The notes under the pieces are model-generated. The model worked only from the letters and a program-made list of their open reading frames with translations. It did not search any database and was not told the DNA's origin. A stretch of DNA of 64,000 nucleotides from Cryobacterium algoricola (GTDB lineage Bacteria > Actinomycetota > Actinomycetes > Actinomycetales > Microbacteriaceae): the NCBI RefSeq assembly GCF_004402485.1, contig NZ_SOFG01000023.1, forward strand, positions 62,001 through 126,000, written 5' to 3'. Position numbers and translations under genes: made by a program. Shown here in pieces: positions 15,335 to 23,485 of the stretch (positions are counted from its first letter, which is position 1; each line of letters starts with the position of its first letter).

Positions 15335-16704
15335 GAGGACGTCTCCTTAGTACGGGGGTCGAGCGGTGGGACAGTCGGTGACGACGAATCGGGCGAGGCC
15401 GCGAGCTCCGCCTCGAGCTGGAAGCGGCGATCGGCGGCCACGGTGATCCGCTTGAGATCGCGGCCCGACGCCGCAACGACTCGCTGCTGCTGGGCGCGGG
15501 ACAGGTCGCCGGGGCCCTTGCCGCCGATGAGGCGTGCGATGGCGAAGAGGGCGAGCACGAGCAGGATCAGCACGGCCGCCGCGCCGAAGCCGCGCGCGAT
15601 CATGTTGGGTTCCGGCGACTTGACGAAGTCGAAGACCTGCAGCGGGAGCGAGATCATCGGGCCCTCGAAGGGGTTGAGGTTGACGACGGCGGTGACGCCG
15701 GAGGTGAGGAGCACCGGGCTCGTCTCGCCGATGCCGCGGGCGGTGCCGAGGATGACGGCGGTCGCGAGCCCGGGGCGGGCGGTCGGCAGCACGACGTGCC
15801 AGACCGTGCGCCAGCGCGTCGAGCCGAGGGCGTACGCGGCCTCTCGCAGGTTTCCCGCGACGAGGCGGAGCACGATGTCGGAGGCGCGGATCACGATCGG
15901 GAGCATCATCACCGTGATCGCCATCGAGGCGGCGAACCCGCTTCTCTGGTGGGTGATCAGCACAATGATCGCCGAGTAGACGAAGAGGCCGGCGACGATC
16001 GAGGGCAGCGCGGTCATCGCGTCGGAAATCGTGCGCACGAAGCGGGCGAACTTACCGCCGACCTCGTTGAGGAACAGTGCGGTGAGGATGCCGAGCGGGA
16101 CCGTGACGATGAGCGCCATCGTGATCTGCATCAGGGTGCCGAGGATGGCGTGGACGATGCCGCCGAGCTCGAGGCCGTCGAGCGGGCCGGCGAGTTCCAT
16201 GCTGTCGGTGAAGAAGTTGAGGTGCGGCAGGGCCTCCTGGCCACGCACGAGGGTGTACGCGACGACGAAGACGAGGGCGCCGAAGAGCAGCACGCCGGCG
16301 CTCGAGAGCACCACGGACATGACCCGGTCCTTGACCTCCTGCCAGTCGCTCTTCAGGCTGACGAGCAGGGCGTAGAACCCGATGAAGGCGATGAACGCCA
16401 CGATCACGAAGCCGACATAGCCGGAGAGCGGGCCGAACCAGCCGAACAGCAGCACGGCGATGGCCAGTCCGGCCGCTGCCGCGCCGAGGATGTTGAACTG
16501 GTCGTCGACCCTGGCGGCGCGCATCCGCCGGCGCGGGCCGATCTCGATGCCGTCCGAGGAGGGGATGTTCGTGGTGTGCTGAACTGCGGCGGCCTGGAGT
16601 TCGAGTTCGGCCTCGAGCTCGACGGCAGTCTCGCTCATCACGAGGGTCGAGGGGCCGGCGGATGCCGCGGGATCCGTCGCCTGGGTGCTGGGTGCGTTCG
16701 TCAT
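15331..16704 (-). CDS. pstA: Phosphate ABC transporter permease PstA
   Basis: Inner-membrane channel subunit of the Pst importer, 457 aa. Residues 1-85 are a hydrophilic extension; then come extra hydrophobic segments (about 90-180) and the permease core. The EAA-type loop is EAAYALGSTRWRTVWHVVLP, followed by GTARGIGETSPVLLTSG, diagnostic for PstA. The ATG overlaps the pstC stop by one base (TGATG), so the much longer open frame upstream is not used. A hydrophilic C-terminal tail of about 60 residues is also longer than usual. Confidence 0.95.
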   Translation of the reverse strand: MTNAPSTQATDPAASAGPSTLVMSETAVELEAELELQAAAVQHTTNIPSSDGIEIGPRRRMRAARVDDQFNILGAAAAGLAIAVLLFGWFGPLSGYVGFVIVAFIAFIGFYALLVSLKSDWQEVKDRVMSVVLSSAGVLLFGALVFVVAYTLVRGQEALPHLNFFTDSMELAGPLDGLELGGIVHAILGTLMQITMALIVTVPLGILTALFLNEVGGKFARFVRTISDAMTALPSIVAGLFVYSAIIVLITHQRSGFAASMAITVMMLPIVIRASDIVLRLVAGNLREAAYALGSTRWRTVWHVVLPTARPGLATAVILGTARGIGETSPVLLTSGVTAVVNLNPFEGPMISLPLQVFDFVKSPEPNMIARGFGAAAVLILLVLALFAIARLIGGKGPGDLSRAQQQRVVAASGRDLKRITVAADRRFQLEAELAASPDSSSPTVPPLDPRTKETSS

Positions 16705-17774
16705 CAGTCGCTCTCCGCCCCGGAGCGGGACCGCGCCACGATCGACGAGGCCGTGAAGTTGATCACGAGGGTGATCAGGAACAGCACGAGGCCTGCGGCC
16801 ATCAGCGCCGAGAGTCCGAACGAGCTCGACTCGCCGTAGCGGAGTGCGATGAGCGCGGACACCGAGTTCGTACCGGTCTTGAGCACCTCCCAGTTGATCG
16901 TGAAGATCGGGGAGATGATCATGTAGACGGCGATGGTCTCGCCGAGGGCGCGGCCGAGGCCGAGCATGGTGCCGCCGATGATGCCGCCGCGACCGAAGGG
17001 CAGCACCACGGACGTGATCATGCCCCACCGGGTCGAGCCGAGCGCGAACGCCGCCTCGCGCTCGCCGATCGGCGCCTGGGAGAAGGCTTCCCGCATCACC
17101 GAGGTCTGGGTGGGCACGACCATGAGGCCCACCACGATTCCGGCGATGAAGGCCGAGGAGGTGAACGCACTCGCCTCGGTGAGGGCCTGGCCCGTCGCAT
17201 CCGTCACGCTGAAGAACGGGATCCAGCCGAAGTAGGTGGAGATCCAGGTGGCGACCGGGATGACGTTCGCCTGGAGGAAGAACACGCCCCAGAGGCCGAA
17301 CACCACGCTGGGAACGGCGGCCATCAGGTCGACGAGGGTGACAAGGGTGGACTTCAGCCGGCCCTGGGCGACCTCGGAGATGAGGAGTGCCGTGCCGAGG
17401 GCGAGCGGCACCGCGACGCACATCGCGATGACGGCGATCGTGATGGTGCCGAAGAGAACGGATGCGATGCCGAACTTCTTCGTCTCCGGCGACCAGTCCT
17501 GCTCGAATAGGAAGTTGAACCCCGCGACGCCGAGCGCGTCGCCGGCGCGCAGCGAGAGGAAGACGCCGACCGCGAGCATGATCAGCACGGTGATCGTGCC
17601 GGCGCTGAAGGCGACCGAGCGGAACACCGAGTCCGAGATCGACGGGCGGGAGACCAGGGAGCGCCGCGGCCGGGAGTCGGGGCTCGACGGGTCGACGTCG
17701 GCCGGTTCTGTCCCGAAGGCGTCGCCCAGGGGCGAATCGCCCAGGGGCGGCGAGACGAGGCTCGAAATCGGCAT
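16704..17774 (-). CDS. pstC: Phosphate ABC transporter permease PstC
   Basis: Inner-membrane channel subunit of the Pst importer, 356 aa. A hydrophilic N-terminus of about 50 residues is followed by six hydrophobic segments. Typical PstC motifs are FGTITIAVIAMCVAVPLALG, DLMAAVPSVVFGLWG, EAAFALGSTRWGMI and LGRALGETIAVYM. The ATG is preceded by AAGGA with normal spacing. It is the first gene of the operon, 156 bases after the kinase gene, and has a candidate PhoP-type promoter. Confidence 0.96.
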   Translation of the reverse strand: MPISSLVSPPLGDSPLGDAFGTEPADVDPSSPDSRPRRSLVSRPSISDSVFRSVAFSAGTITVLIMLAVGVFLSLRAGDALGVAGFNFLFEQDWSPETKKFGIASVLFGTITIAVIAMCVAVPLALGTALLISEVAQGRLKSTLVTLVDLMAAVPSVVFGLWGVFFLQANVIPVATWISTYFGWIPFFSVTDATGQALTEASAFTSSAFIAGIVVGLMVVPTQTSVMREAFSQAPIGEREAAFALGSTRWGMITSVVLPFGRGGIIGGTMLGLGRALGETIAVYMIISPIFTINWEVLKTGTNSVSALIALRYGESSSFGLSALMAAGLVLFLITLVINFTASSIVARSRSGAESD

Positions 17775-17834
17775 GGTTGTCCTTGGAAAGACTCGGGAGG
17801 GGGTGGACGCACGGGTGGGGGTAACGCGTCCGAA

Positions 17835-17871
17835 ACATATGCTCGGGGCGGTTGGTGAACGATTGGCGTCG
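17835..17871 (-). promoter_or_regulatory. Candidate PhoP-controlled promoter of the pst operon
   Basis: On the minus strand the heptamer GTTCACC (17860-17854), the core of actinobacterial PHO boxes, begins GTTCACCAACC. It is preceded by a weaker 11-base unit, CGACGCCAATC (17871-17861). A -10-like TATGTT lies at 17840-17835, which places the box where a -35 would be, as in PhoP-activated promoters. The match to one repeat unit is good and the second is degenerate. Confidence 0.45.
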
Positions 17872-17930
17872 ATTTCTCAACCGAGATGTGGACGCCGCGT
17901 GGAGAGTTGTGGCGGTCGAATCGGGTGTCG

Positions 17931-19916
17931 TCAGCCCGCGGGTGTTGCGGTCGGAGAGGGGGTCGGCGACGGGGTCGACGAGGACGTCGGGGCGGGTGTG
18001 GGGAGGGCAGACGGCCCTGGCGCTGTCGAGAGTGTGAGGGTGATCGAGGTGCCGAGGCGGAGGGAATTCTGACCGGATGGGGCGACCGCGATCACGGTTC
18101 CCGGCGTCGCGGCAGAGTCCGGCCTCGAGTCGGTGAGGACCAGGAATCCGGCGTTCTCGAGCGCGGCCGTCGCCTCCGCCTTGCTGAGACCGACGGTGTC
18201 CGGCACCGTGTTCGAGCCGGAGGCCACGGTGAGGTCGACCGGGTCTCCCGGGTCCAGGAAGGTGCCGGCCGCCGGGCTGACGCCGAGCACGGTGTCGAGG
18301 GGGCGCCCGGAGTCCTGGAGGGTGAGGGCGCCGAGGCGGAGCCCGAGGGCCGTGAGCGCGGCCCTCGCCCCGTCGAGGGTCATCACGGAGACCTCCGGCA
18401 CCCGGATGGTCTTCGCCGCCGCCGTGGCGTGGGCGGTGATCATCGGCTCGGGGGTGGCGCTCGCGAGCGCGGGCGTGCTGCTCGTGACGGCCACGGACGA
18501 CGGGGCCGCGCCGCCGGCCGCGAGGACCCAGGCGAATGCTCCCCCGATCACGAGGACCATCGAGACGGCCCAGACCCCACCGCCCCGCCGACGGCTGCGG
18601 CCGCTGCGCACCCAGGCCGGGTCGTCCGGCGGGGTGACGACGGCGGCGGATGCCGTTCCCGCGCGGGCATTCCCGGTCGCGTGCACGATCGTGGCGGGGG
18701 CGGGGACAGCGGCCGTTGCCGCCGCAGGGACGGGAACCGGAACCGGAACCGCACCGAGCACCATCGTGCGCTCGGCGAGCTCCGCGAGGTCGCCGGGCCG
18801 GAAGAGCCCCGTGGTGTCGTCCGCGGCCAGGACGCGGCCGCCGCCGAGTGCCGCCCCCTCGATCGGAACCGCGCTCCGACCCGGGGCTCCCCCGGCCCCG
18901 ATGCGGTCCAGGGCCGCGTCGACGGCGGCGCCCATCGCCGCGGCGGAGGGGAACCGGGCATCCGGGTCTTTCAGGAGCGCCTTGACGACGAGCCGGTCGA
19001 CACTCCGCGGAATGCCCGAGTGCTGCACCGACGGCACCGGCGGCGGCGACTGCACGTGGGCGCGCATCACCGCGCCGACGGAATCCCGGAGGAACGGCGG
19101 CCGCCCGGTGAGCGCGAAGTACAGCACCCCGCCGAGCTGGTACACGTCGCCGCGTTCGTCGACGGCGTCGCCCCGCGCCTGCTCCGGCGACATGTAGTTC
19201 ACGCTCCCGAGCACGCTTTGCACGGCCGGACTCTCCTGGGTGGTCGCATCGGGCGCGCTGCGCAGCACGTCGGTGCCGAGGGCGGGGCGACCGGCGGCAT
19301 CCGCGAGGCCGAAGTCGAGCAGGCGCACGTCGCCGGGGCCGACGCGGCCGGCCTCGTCCGGGTCGACCATGATGTTGGCCGGGGAGACGTCCCGGTGCAC
19401 CAGTCCGATCGCGTGCGCGGCAGCGAGGGCGCGCAGCACCGCGGAGGCGACGGTGAGGGCCTGCGCGACGGGGAGCGCCCCGGTGTGCTCGACGAACTCG
19501 GCGAGGCTGATCCCCGGCGCGCGGTCGAGGGCGATCCAGGCCTGGGGTTCCTCGGCGTTGGCGCCGGTGCCGGTACCCGTTCCGTCGCCGCCGGTGTGAT
19601 GCACGCCGACGCCGAGCACCGCGACGATGTTCGCGTGCCGCAGCGCGGTCGCGGCCCTGGCCTCCGCGAAGAAGGCCTCCCTGGCCCGGTCGGAGCGGGA
19701 CAGGTGCGGGTGCAGGATCTTGAGGGCGATCGCCGTGGCGCCCTCCCCCGCCTGCGTGTCAACGGCGGCGAAGACGGATGCCGACCCGCCCGTCCCGAGG
19801 AGTTCGCCGAGCCGGTAGCGGCCCGAGATCAGGCTCTCGCCGGCACCGGACATGCGCCGGCCTGCCGGCGCAGCGACGGCATCCGCGGGGTCGGCGGGAT
19901 CGATCGCGTCGACCAC
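17931..19916 (-). CDS. Membrane Ser/Thr protein kinase with PASTA domains (PknB type)
   Basis: Signalling kinase of 661 aa. The kinase domain covers about residues 34-310: glycine loop GTGGSASV (41-48), Lys66, catalytic HRDVSPAN (174-181), DFG at 201-203 and GSVNYMSPEQ. The usual Lys after HRD-x (HRDVKPEN) is Ser here. A Pro/Ala-rich juxtamembrane region leads to a transmembrane segment near 440-460, then two PASTA repeats (VPEVSVMTLDGARAAL and VPDTVGLSKAEATAAL), which bind muropeptides in this family. The tail is Thr/Pro/Ser-rich. It follows the transglycosylase gene by six bases, so cell-wall sensing is likely. The GTG start was used; ATG 19853 is also possible. Confidence 0.93.
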   Translation of the reverse strand: MVDAIDPADPADAVAAPAGRRMSGAGESLISGRYRLGELLGTGGSASVFAAVDTQAGEGATAIALKILHPHLSRSDRAREAFFAEARAATALRHANIVAVLGVGVHHTGGDGTGTGTGANAEEPQAWIALDRAPGISLAEFVEHTGALPVAQALTVASAVLRALAAAHAIGLVHRDVSPANIMVDPDEAGRVGPGDVRLLDFGLADAAGRPALGTDVLRSAPDATTQESPAVQSVLGSVNYMSPEQARGDAVDERGDVYQLGGVLYFALTGRPPFLRDSVGAVMRAHVQSPPPVPSVQHSGIPRSVDRLVVKALLKDPDARFPSAAAMGAAVDAALDRIGAGGAPGRSAVPIEGAALGGGRVLAADDTTGLFRPGDLAELAERTMVLGAVPVPVPVPAAATAAVPAPATIVHATGNARAGTASAAVVTPPDDPAWVRSGRSRRRGGGVWAVSMVLVIGGAFAWVLAAGGAAPSSVAVTSSTPALASATPEPMITAHATAAAKTIRVPEVSVMTLDGARAALTALGLRLGALTLQDSGRPLDTVLGVSPAAGTFLDPGDPVDLTVASGSNTVPDTVGLSKAEATAALENAGFLVLTDSRPDSAATPGTVIAVAPSGQNSLRLGTSITLTLSTAPGPSALPTPAPTSSSTPSPTPSPTATPAG

Positions 19917-19922
19917 AGGGGG

Positions 19923-20771
19923 CTACTTCGCCCGCGCGGCGTAGGTGTTCGCGTACCCGGCGACGGCCGTCACGTAGGAGTCGACGTGGTTATAGGCGAA
20001 GATGGCCGCGCGCCAGCGCTCGGGCAGCGCGAGGTCGCCATAGTTGCACAGGTAGCGCCCGGCGGCGAGGGCGGCGTCGTCGATCTGCTGCGGGTCGTTC
20101 ACACCGTCCCGGTTGCCGTCGGCGCCCCAGCGCTGCCAGGTCGCCGGGATGAACTGCAGCGGGCCGACCGCACGGTCCCATTGCGCGCTGCCGTCCCAGG
20201 CGCCGCCGTCGGTGTCGTTCATCGCGGCGAAGTCCGAGCCGTCGAGGGCCGGACCGAAGATGCCGGGCCGGGCGGTGCCGTCGGTGCCGAGCGCGGAGCC
20301 GGCGTGGGTGCCGTGCCCGGACTCGATGTTGCCGAGGCCCGCGAGGGTGCTCCAGCCGAGACGGCAACCGGGCTGCTCGGCGGCGAGGGCGAGTGAAGCG
20401 CCCGCGTAGCCGAGCATGGCCCGAACCGGGATGCCGGTGGCCGCGGCCACACGGGCAGCCCAGTCCGCGTCCACGAGCGCAGCGTTGCCGGTGGGCAGCG
20501 AGGTCTCCCTGGTCGAGGCGACGGACGAGCCGGTGGCGGCGACGGCGGAATCGGCCGCCTCCGGACCGGGGGTCGCGGGCGTCACGGTCACGGCGGCATC
20601 CGCTGCGGCGGGAACCGCGGCGACCGTATTTGCGGCAACGGCCACGACGCTCGCCCGGATGCCCTCCGGGGCGGTGAAGCCGGGCACGAGCCAGCCGAAG
20701 ACGACCCAGCCGAGCAGGCCGGCGGTCGCCGCGGCACCGAACCAGCCGCGCAACCGCGCGCCGGTCACCAC
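19923..20771 (-). CDS. Secreted lytic murein transglycosylase (SLT/MltB-like)
   Basis: Peptidoglycan-cleaving enzyme of 282 aa. An N-terminal hydrophobic segment (about 12-35) is followed by an Ala/Val-rich linker and a catalytic domain from about residue 95. The catalytic Glu is in AGLGNIESGHGTHAG, and AVGPLQFIPATWQRWGADGN and NPQQIDDAALAAGRYLC-like residues are typical of actinobacterial MltB-like transglycosylases; AIFAYNHVDSYV closes the domain. The GTG start overlaps the upstream stop by seven bases. It lies between a gene of unknown role and a PASTA kinase gene, so it may be part of a wall-growth unit. Confidence 0.9.
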   Translation of the reverse strand: MVTGARLRGWFGAAATAGLLGWVVFGWLVPGFTAPEGIRASVVAVAANTVAAVPAAADAAVTVTPATPGPEAADSAVAATGSSVASTRETSLPTGNAALVDADWAARVAAATGIPVRAMLGYAGASLALAAEQPGCRLGWSTLAGLGNIESGHGTHAGSALGTDGTARPGIFGPALDGSDFAAMNDTDGGAWDGSAQWDRAVGPLQFIPATWQRWGADGNRDGVNDPQQIDDAALAAGRYLCNYGDLALPERWRAAIFAYNHVDSYVTAVAGYANTYAARAK

Positions 20772-21460
20772 GCCTGGGCCCGTTCTTCCTCGCTGAGCAC
20801 CCGGGTTCCCCGGCGACCGGCCTCGGTCGCGTGGCGGGCGTCCTCGGCGACGAGCGCGATCCGGAAGGCTTCGATCGTTCCGGCGGCGGCTTCACGGCTT
20901 GCGGAGGCGGCGCCGTACCAGCGCCCTGCGGTCATCACGATGCGTTCGCCGACCGTGACCACCCAGCCGTGGGTTCCGGCAGACGGGCCGGTGACGACGG
21001 TCGCGACCATGGCGTCGCACTGGTCCCTGAGTTCGAGCACGTGGGCCCTGGCGCCGGCGAACGTGGCGTAGACGGAGGAACTGCGGCCGAGTTCACGGCT
21101 GTTCGAGGCGAGCAACCGCCAGATGCCGGAGTGTCCGGAGTCGGCGACGGTGGCGACGCCGCGTGGGCGGTCCCGTCCCTCCGGCACCAGCTCGGCGTCT
21201 CCGGTGCGGGCGAGCTCTCCCGCACGGGCGAACCCCGTGTCGCGGGCGAGCTCTCCGGCACGGGCGGGCGCTCCGGCACGGGCAAGTTCTCCGGTACGGG
21301 CAGGCGCTCCGGCACGGAGGAGCTCTCCGGCGCGGGAGCCCGCCTGAACGCTCTGCCGGAAGGCGACCCACCCCTGCAGGCGCGGGTCGGAGTTGGAGCG
21401 GAAGGCCGAGAAGACCACACTGGGGCGGGGCGACACAGCGACTCCAACGGCGTGAACCAA
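20765..21460 (-). CDS. Hypothetical protein with Ala/Gly/Glu/Arg repeats and a YegP/DUF1508-like domain
   Basis: A 231-aa protein with no firm assignment. The N-terminus has FSAFRSNSDPRLQGWVAFRQ; residues 42-87 are short imperfect repeats of the type RAGELARAGAPA; residues 112-205 (GIWRLLASNSRELGRSSSVY, then GWVVTVGERIVMTAGRWYG) resemble DUF1508-like folds that act on protein or nucleic-acid surfaces. No signal peptide or membrane segment is seen. The start is uncertain: TTG 21460 is the most upstream and in-frame GTG codons follow. It is first in a three-gene unit with the transglycosylase and PASTA kinase. Confidence 0.6.
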   Translation of the reverse strand: MVHAVGVAVSPRPSVVFSAFRSNSDPRLQGWVAFRQSVQAGSRAGELLRAGAPARTGELARAGAPARAGELARDTGFARAGELARTGDAELVPEGRDRPRGVATVADSGHSGIWRLLASNSRELGRSSSVYATFAGARAHVLELRDQCDAMVATVVTGPSAGTHGWVVTVGERIVMTAGRWYGAASASREAAAGTIEAFRIALVAEDARHATEAGRRGTRVLSEEERAQAW

Positions 21461-21608
21461 ACAGCGACGGGTGCAGTCGAGACTGTGTGCCAGCTCGGGT
21501 GGGCCGGCCCCGGCATTACTGTGCTGGCCGCAGGTGTCCGGCCCGAGAGTGTGATCTTACCGGGGGGTGAACGGAAGCTGTCCGGTCCGGCAACAGTTTC
21601 GAGAAGGC

Positions 21609-22268
21609 CTAGCGGCGGAGCGCCTTTCGCGCCAGCGTGTTGCCGAGGTACTGGACGAGCTGCACGAGCACGATGATGAGCAGCACGGCCGCCCACGTCA
21701 CGATCGGATTGAACTGGCGGTACCCGTAGAGCAGCGCGAAGTTTCCAAGGCCGCCGCCGCCGACGTAGCCGGCGACCGCGGACATGTCGACGAGCGCGAC
21801 GAAGATGAACGTGTAGCCGAGGATCAGCGGACCGAGCGCCTCGGGCAACAGCACTGTGAAGATGATTCTGCCCGTACCGGCGCCCACGCTGCGGGCTGTC
21901 TCGATCACGCCGGGCGTGACGGTGAGCAGGTTCTGCTCGACGATGCGGCCCATCGCGAAGGATGCCGCGAGCGAGATCGTGAAGATGATCGCGTTGTTGC
22001 CGATGCCGGTTCCCACCACGAGGCGGGCGAGCGGCTGGGCTGCCGCAAGGAAGATGATGAACGGGATGGGCCGCACGAAATTCACCAGCAGGTTCAGGAC
22101 CACGAACACCGGCTTGTTGGCGAGCAGGCTGCCGCCGCGGGTCAGATACAGGCCGAGGCCGACGATCAGGCCGCCGAGACCGCCGAAGAACAGGGTGAGG
22201 CCGACGATGTACAGCGTCTCCCCCGCGGCCTTCCAGAGCTGGGGCAGCAGTTCGATCAGGGATTCCAT
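21609..22268 (-). CDS. metI: Methionine ABC transporter permease MetI
   Basis: Membrane subunit of the D/L-methionine importer, 219 aa with five hydrophobic segments. Typical MetI features are RPIPFIIFLAAAQPLARL, GTGIGNNAIIF and GVIETARSVGAGTGRIIFTVLLPEALGPLI, the last being the EAA loop that contacts MetN, and SAVAGYVGGGGLGNFALLYGY. The ATG shares one base with the metN stop (TGATG). It is the last gene of metQ-metN-metI. Confidence 0.95.
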   Translation of the reverse strand: MESLIELLPQLWKAAGETLYIVGLTLFFGGLGGLIVGLGLYLTRGGSLLANKPVFVVLNLLVNFVRPIPFIIFLAAAQPLARLVVGTGIGNNAIIFTISLAASFAMGRIVEQNLLTVTPGVIETARSVGAGTGRIIFTVLLPEALGPLILGYTFIFVALVDMSAVAGYVGGGGLGNFALLYGYRQFNPIVTWAAVLLIIVLVQLVQYLGNTLARKALRR

Positions 22269-23335
22269 CAGCGAACCTCCGTGACGGTCGTGAGTGTTCT
22301 GACCCGGTCGAGGACCGCGTCGATGCGGTCGGTGCCGCCGGGGCCTGCCGTCGTGGGGGCATCCGTCGCCGCCGCGTCGCTGAGCGCGAGGGTGAGGTGC
22401 CCGAACGAGCGGCCCTGCACCTCGTTGATGCCGCCGAAGACGACCTCGAAAGTGATGCCCGCGCGGGCGAATTCGCCGAAGACGCGGGCCTGGTCGACCG
22501 CGTTGTCGCGGAAAGCGAGGGTGACGATGCGGCCGGGGTGCCTGCCGCGCAGCACGGCGAGCTCGTCGGCGCTCGGGATGCCCTTCACGACGGTCGAGAC
22601 GAACCGGGCGGATGCCGGCTGCTGGGGATTCGAGAACACGTCGAACACGTCGCCGCGTTCGATGACCCGGCCCTGGTCCATCACCGCGACCTTGCTCGCG
22701 ATGGTCTGGATCACGTCCATCTCGTGGGTGATCACGATGATCGTCACGCCGAATTCGCGGTTGACCCGGGTGAGCAGGTCGAGCACCTCATGGGTGGTCT
22801 CGGGGTCGAGCGCGCTCGTGGCCTCGTCGGCGAGGAGGATGGCGGGCTGGCTCGCGAGGGCGCGGGCGATGCCGACGCGCTGCTTCTGGCCGCCCGAGAG
22901 CTGGTCGGGGTAGGCGCGGGCCTTGTCGGCGAGGCCGACGAAGTCGAGCATCTCCGCAACGCGCTTCGTGCGCTCGGCCTTGGGCCGGCGCGCAACCTCG
23001 AGGGGATAGGAGACGTTGGCCGCGACGCTGCGCGAACCGAGCAGGTTGAACTGCTGGAAGATCATGCCGATGCCGAGGCGGACCGTGCGGAGTTCCCGCT
23101 CGGGAAGGCCGGCGATGTCCCGTCCATTGATCAGGATCTCACCGGAGGTGGAGCGCTCGAGCGCGTTCACGAGCCGGACGAGGGTGCTCTTGCCCGCGCC
23201 GGAGTAGCCGATGATCCCATACACGTCGCCGGCCTCGACGGAGAGGCTGACATCGTCGATCGCCACGACGTCACTGCCGCCCTTTTCGTGGGGCGGGTAG
23301 ACCTTGCTGACACCGCGCAATTCGACGATGGCCAT
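22268..23335 (-). CDS. metN: Methionine ABC transporter ATP-binding protein MetN
   Basis: ATPase of the methionine importer, 355 aa. Walker A is GYSGAGKST near residue 42, the signature is LSGGQKQRVGIARAL near 145, and Walker B is ILLADEATSALDP. The C-terminal NIL domain (about 265-340), which binds methionine and inhibits transport, is present (VTLAFRDNAVDQARVFGEFA). The ATG follows a gap that contains a long hairpin after metQ. Confidence 0.96.
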   Translation of the reverse strand: MAIVELRGVSKVYPPHEKGGSDVVAIDDVSLSVEAGDVYGIIGYSGAGKSTLVRLVNALERSTSGEILINGRDIAGLPERELRTVRLGIGMIFQQFNLLGSRSVAANVSYPLEVARRPKAERTKRVAEMLDFVGLADKARAYPDQLSGGQKQRVGIARALASQPAILLADEATSALDPETTHEVLDLLTRVNREFGVTIIVITHEMDVIQTIASKVAVMDQGRVIERGDVFDVFSNPQQPASARFVSTVVKGIPSADELAVLRGRHPGRIVTLAFRDNAVDQARVFGEFARAGITFEVVFGGINEVQGRSFGHLTLALSDAAATDAPTTAGPGGTDRIDAVLDRVRTLTTVTEVR

Positions 23336-23395
23336 AAACGAACTTCCTCACTGTGGCGCTGGCGCTGACGCTCAGGCTCACGCTTTTCGAAAACA

Positions 23396-23470
23396 GGGGG
23401 ATGTCGAACACCCCCGTCACGCACCATTCCGGTCGAGAGTGCCCGGTGTGCGGGTCACTCTCGACCGGAA
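23396..23470 (-). terminator. Two hairpins in the metQ-metN gap, including a 19-bp stem
   Basis: TTCCGGTCGAGAGTG (23427-23441) pairs perfectly with its complement at 23456-23470. The loop adds CCCG/CGGG pairing, giving about 19 bp with one bulge. A second hairpin, GGGGG-a-TGT/ACA-CCCCC, is at 23396-23415. There is no U-tract. Placed just after metQ, they probably lower metNI expression relative to the binding protein or protect the metQ message. Confidence 0.65.
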
Positions 23471-23485
23471 AGGTCACTGTCGGTG

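Noticed and set aside
15331-17880. One 849-residue open frame covering pstA and reaching upstream through pstC
   Set aside because: Only the part from ATG 16704 resembles PstA. The rest is a shadow of pstC, and the TGATG overlap marks the real start.
17886-20396. 836-residue plus-strand frame opposite the kinase and transglycosylase genes
   Set aside because: It is Arg/Gly/Glu-rich with no domain, a typical shadow in high-GC DNA. The minus-strand kinase and transglycosylase are unmistakable.
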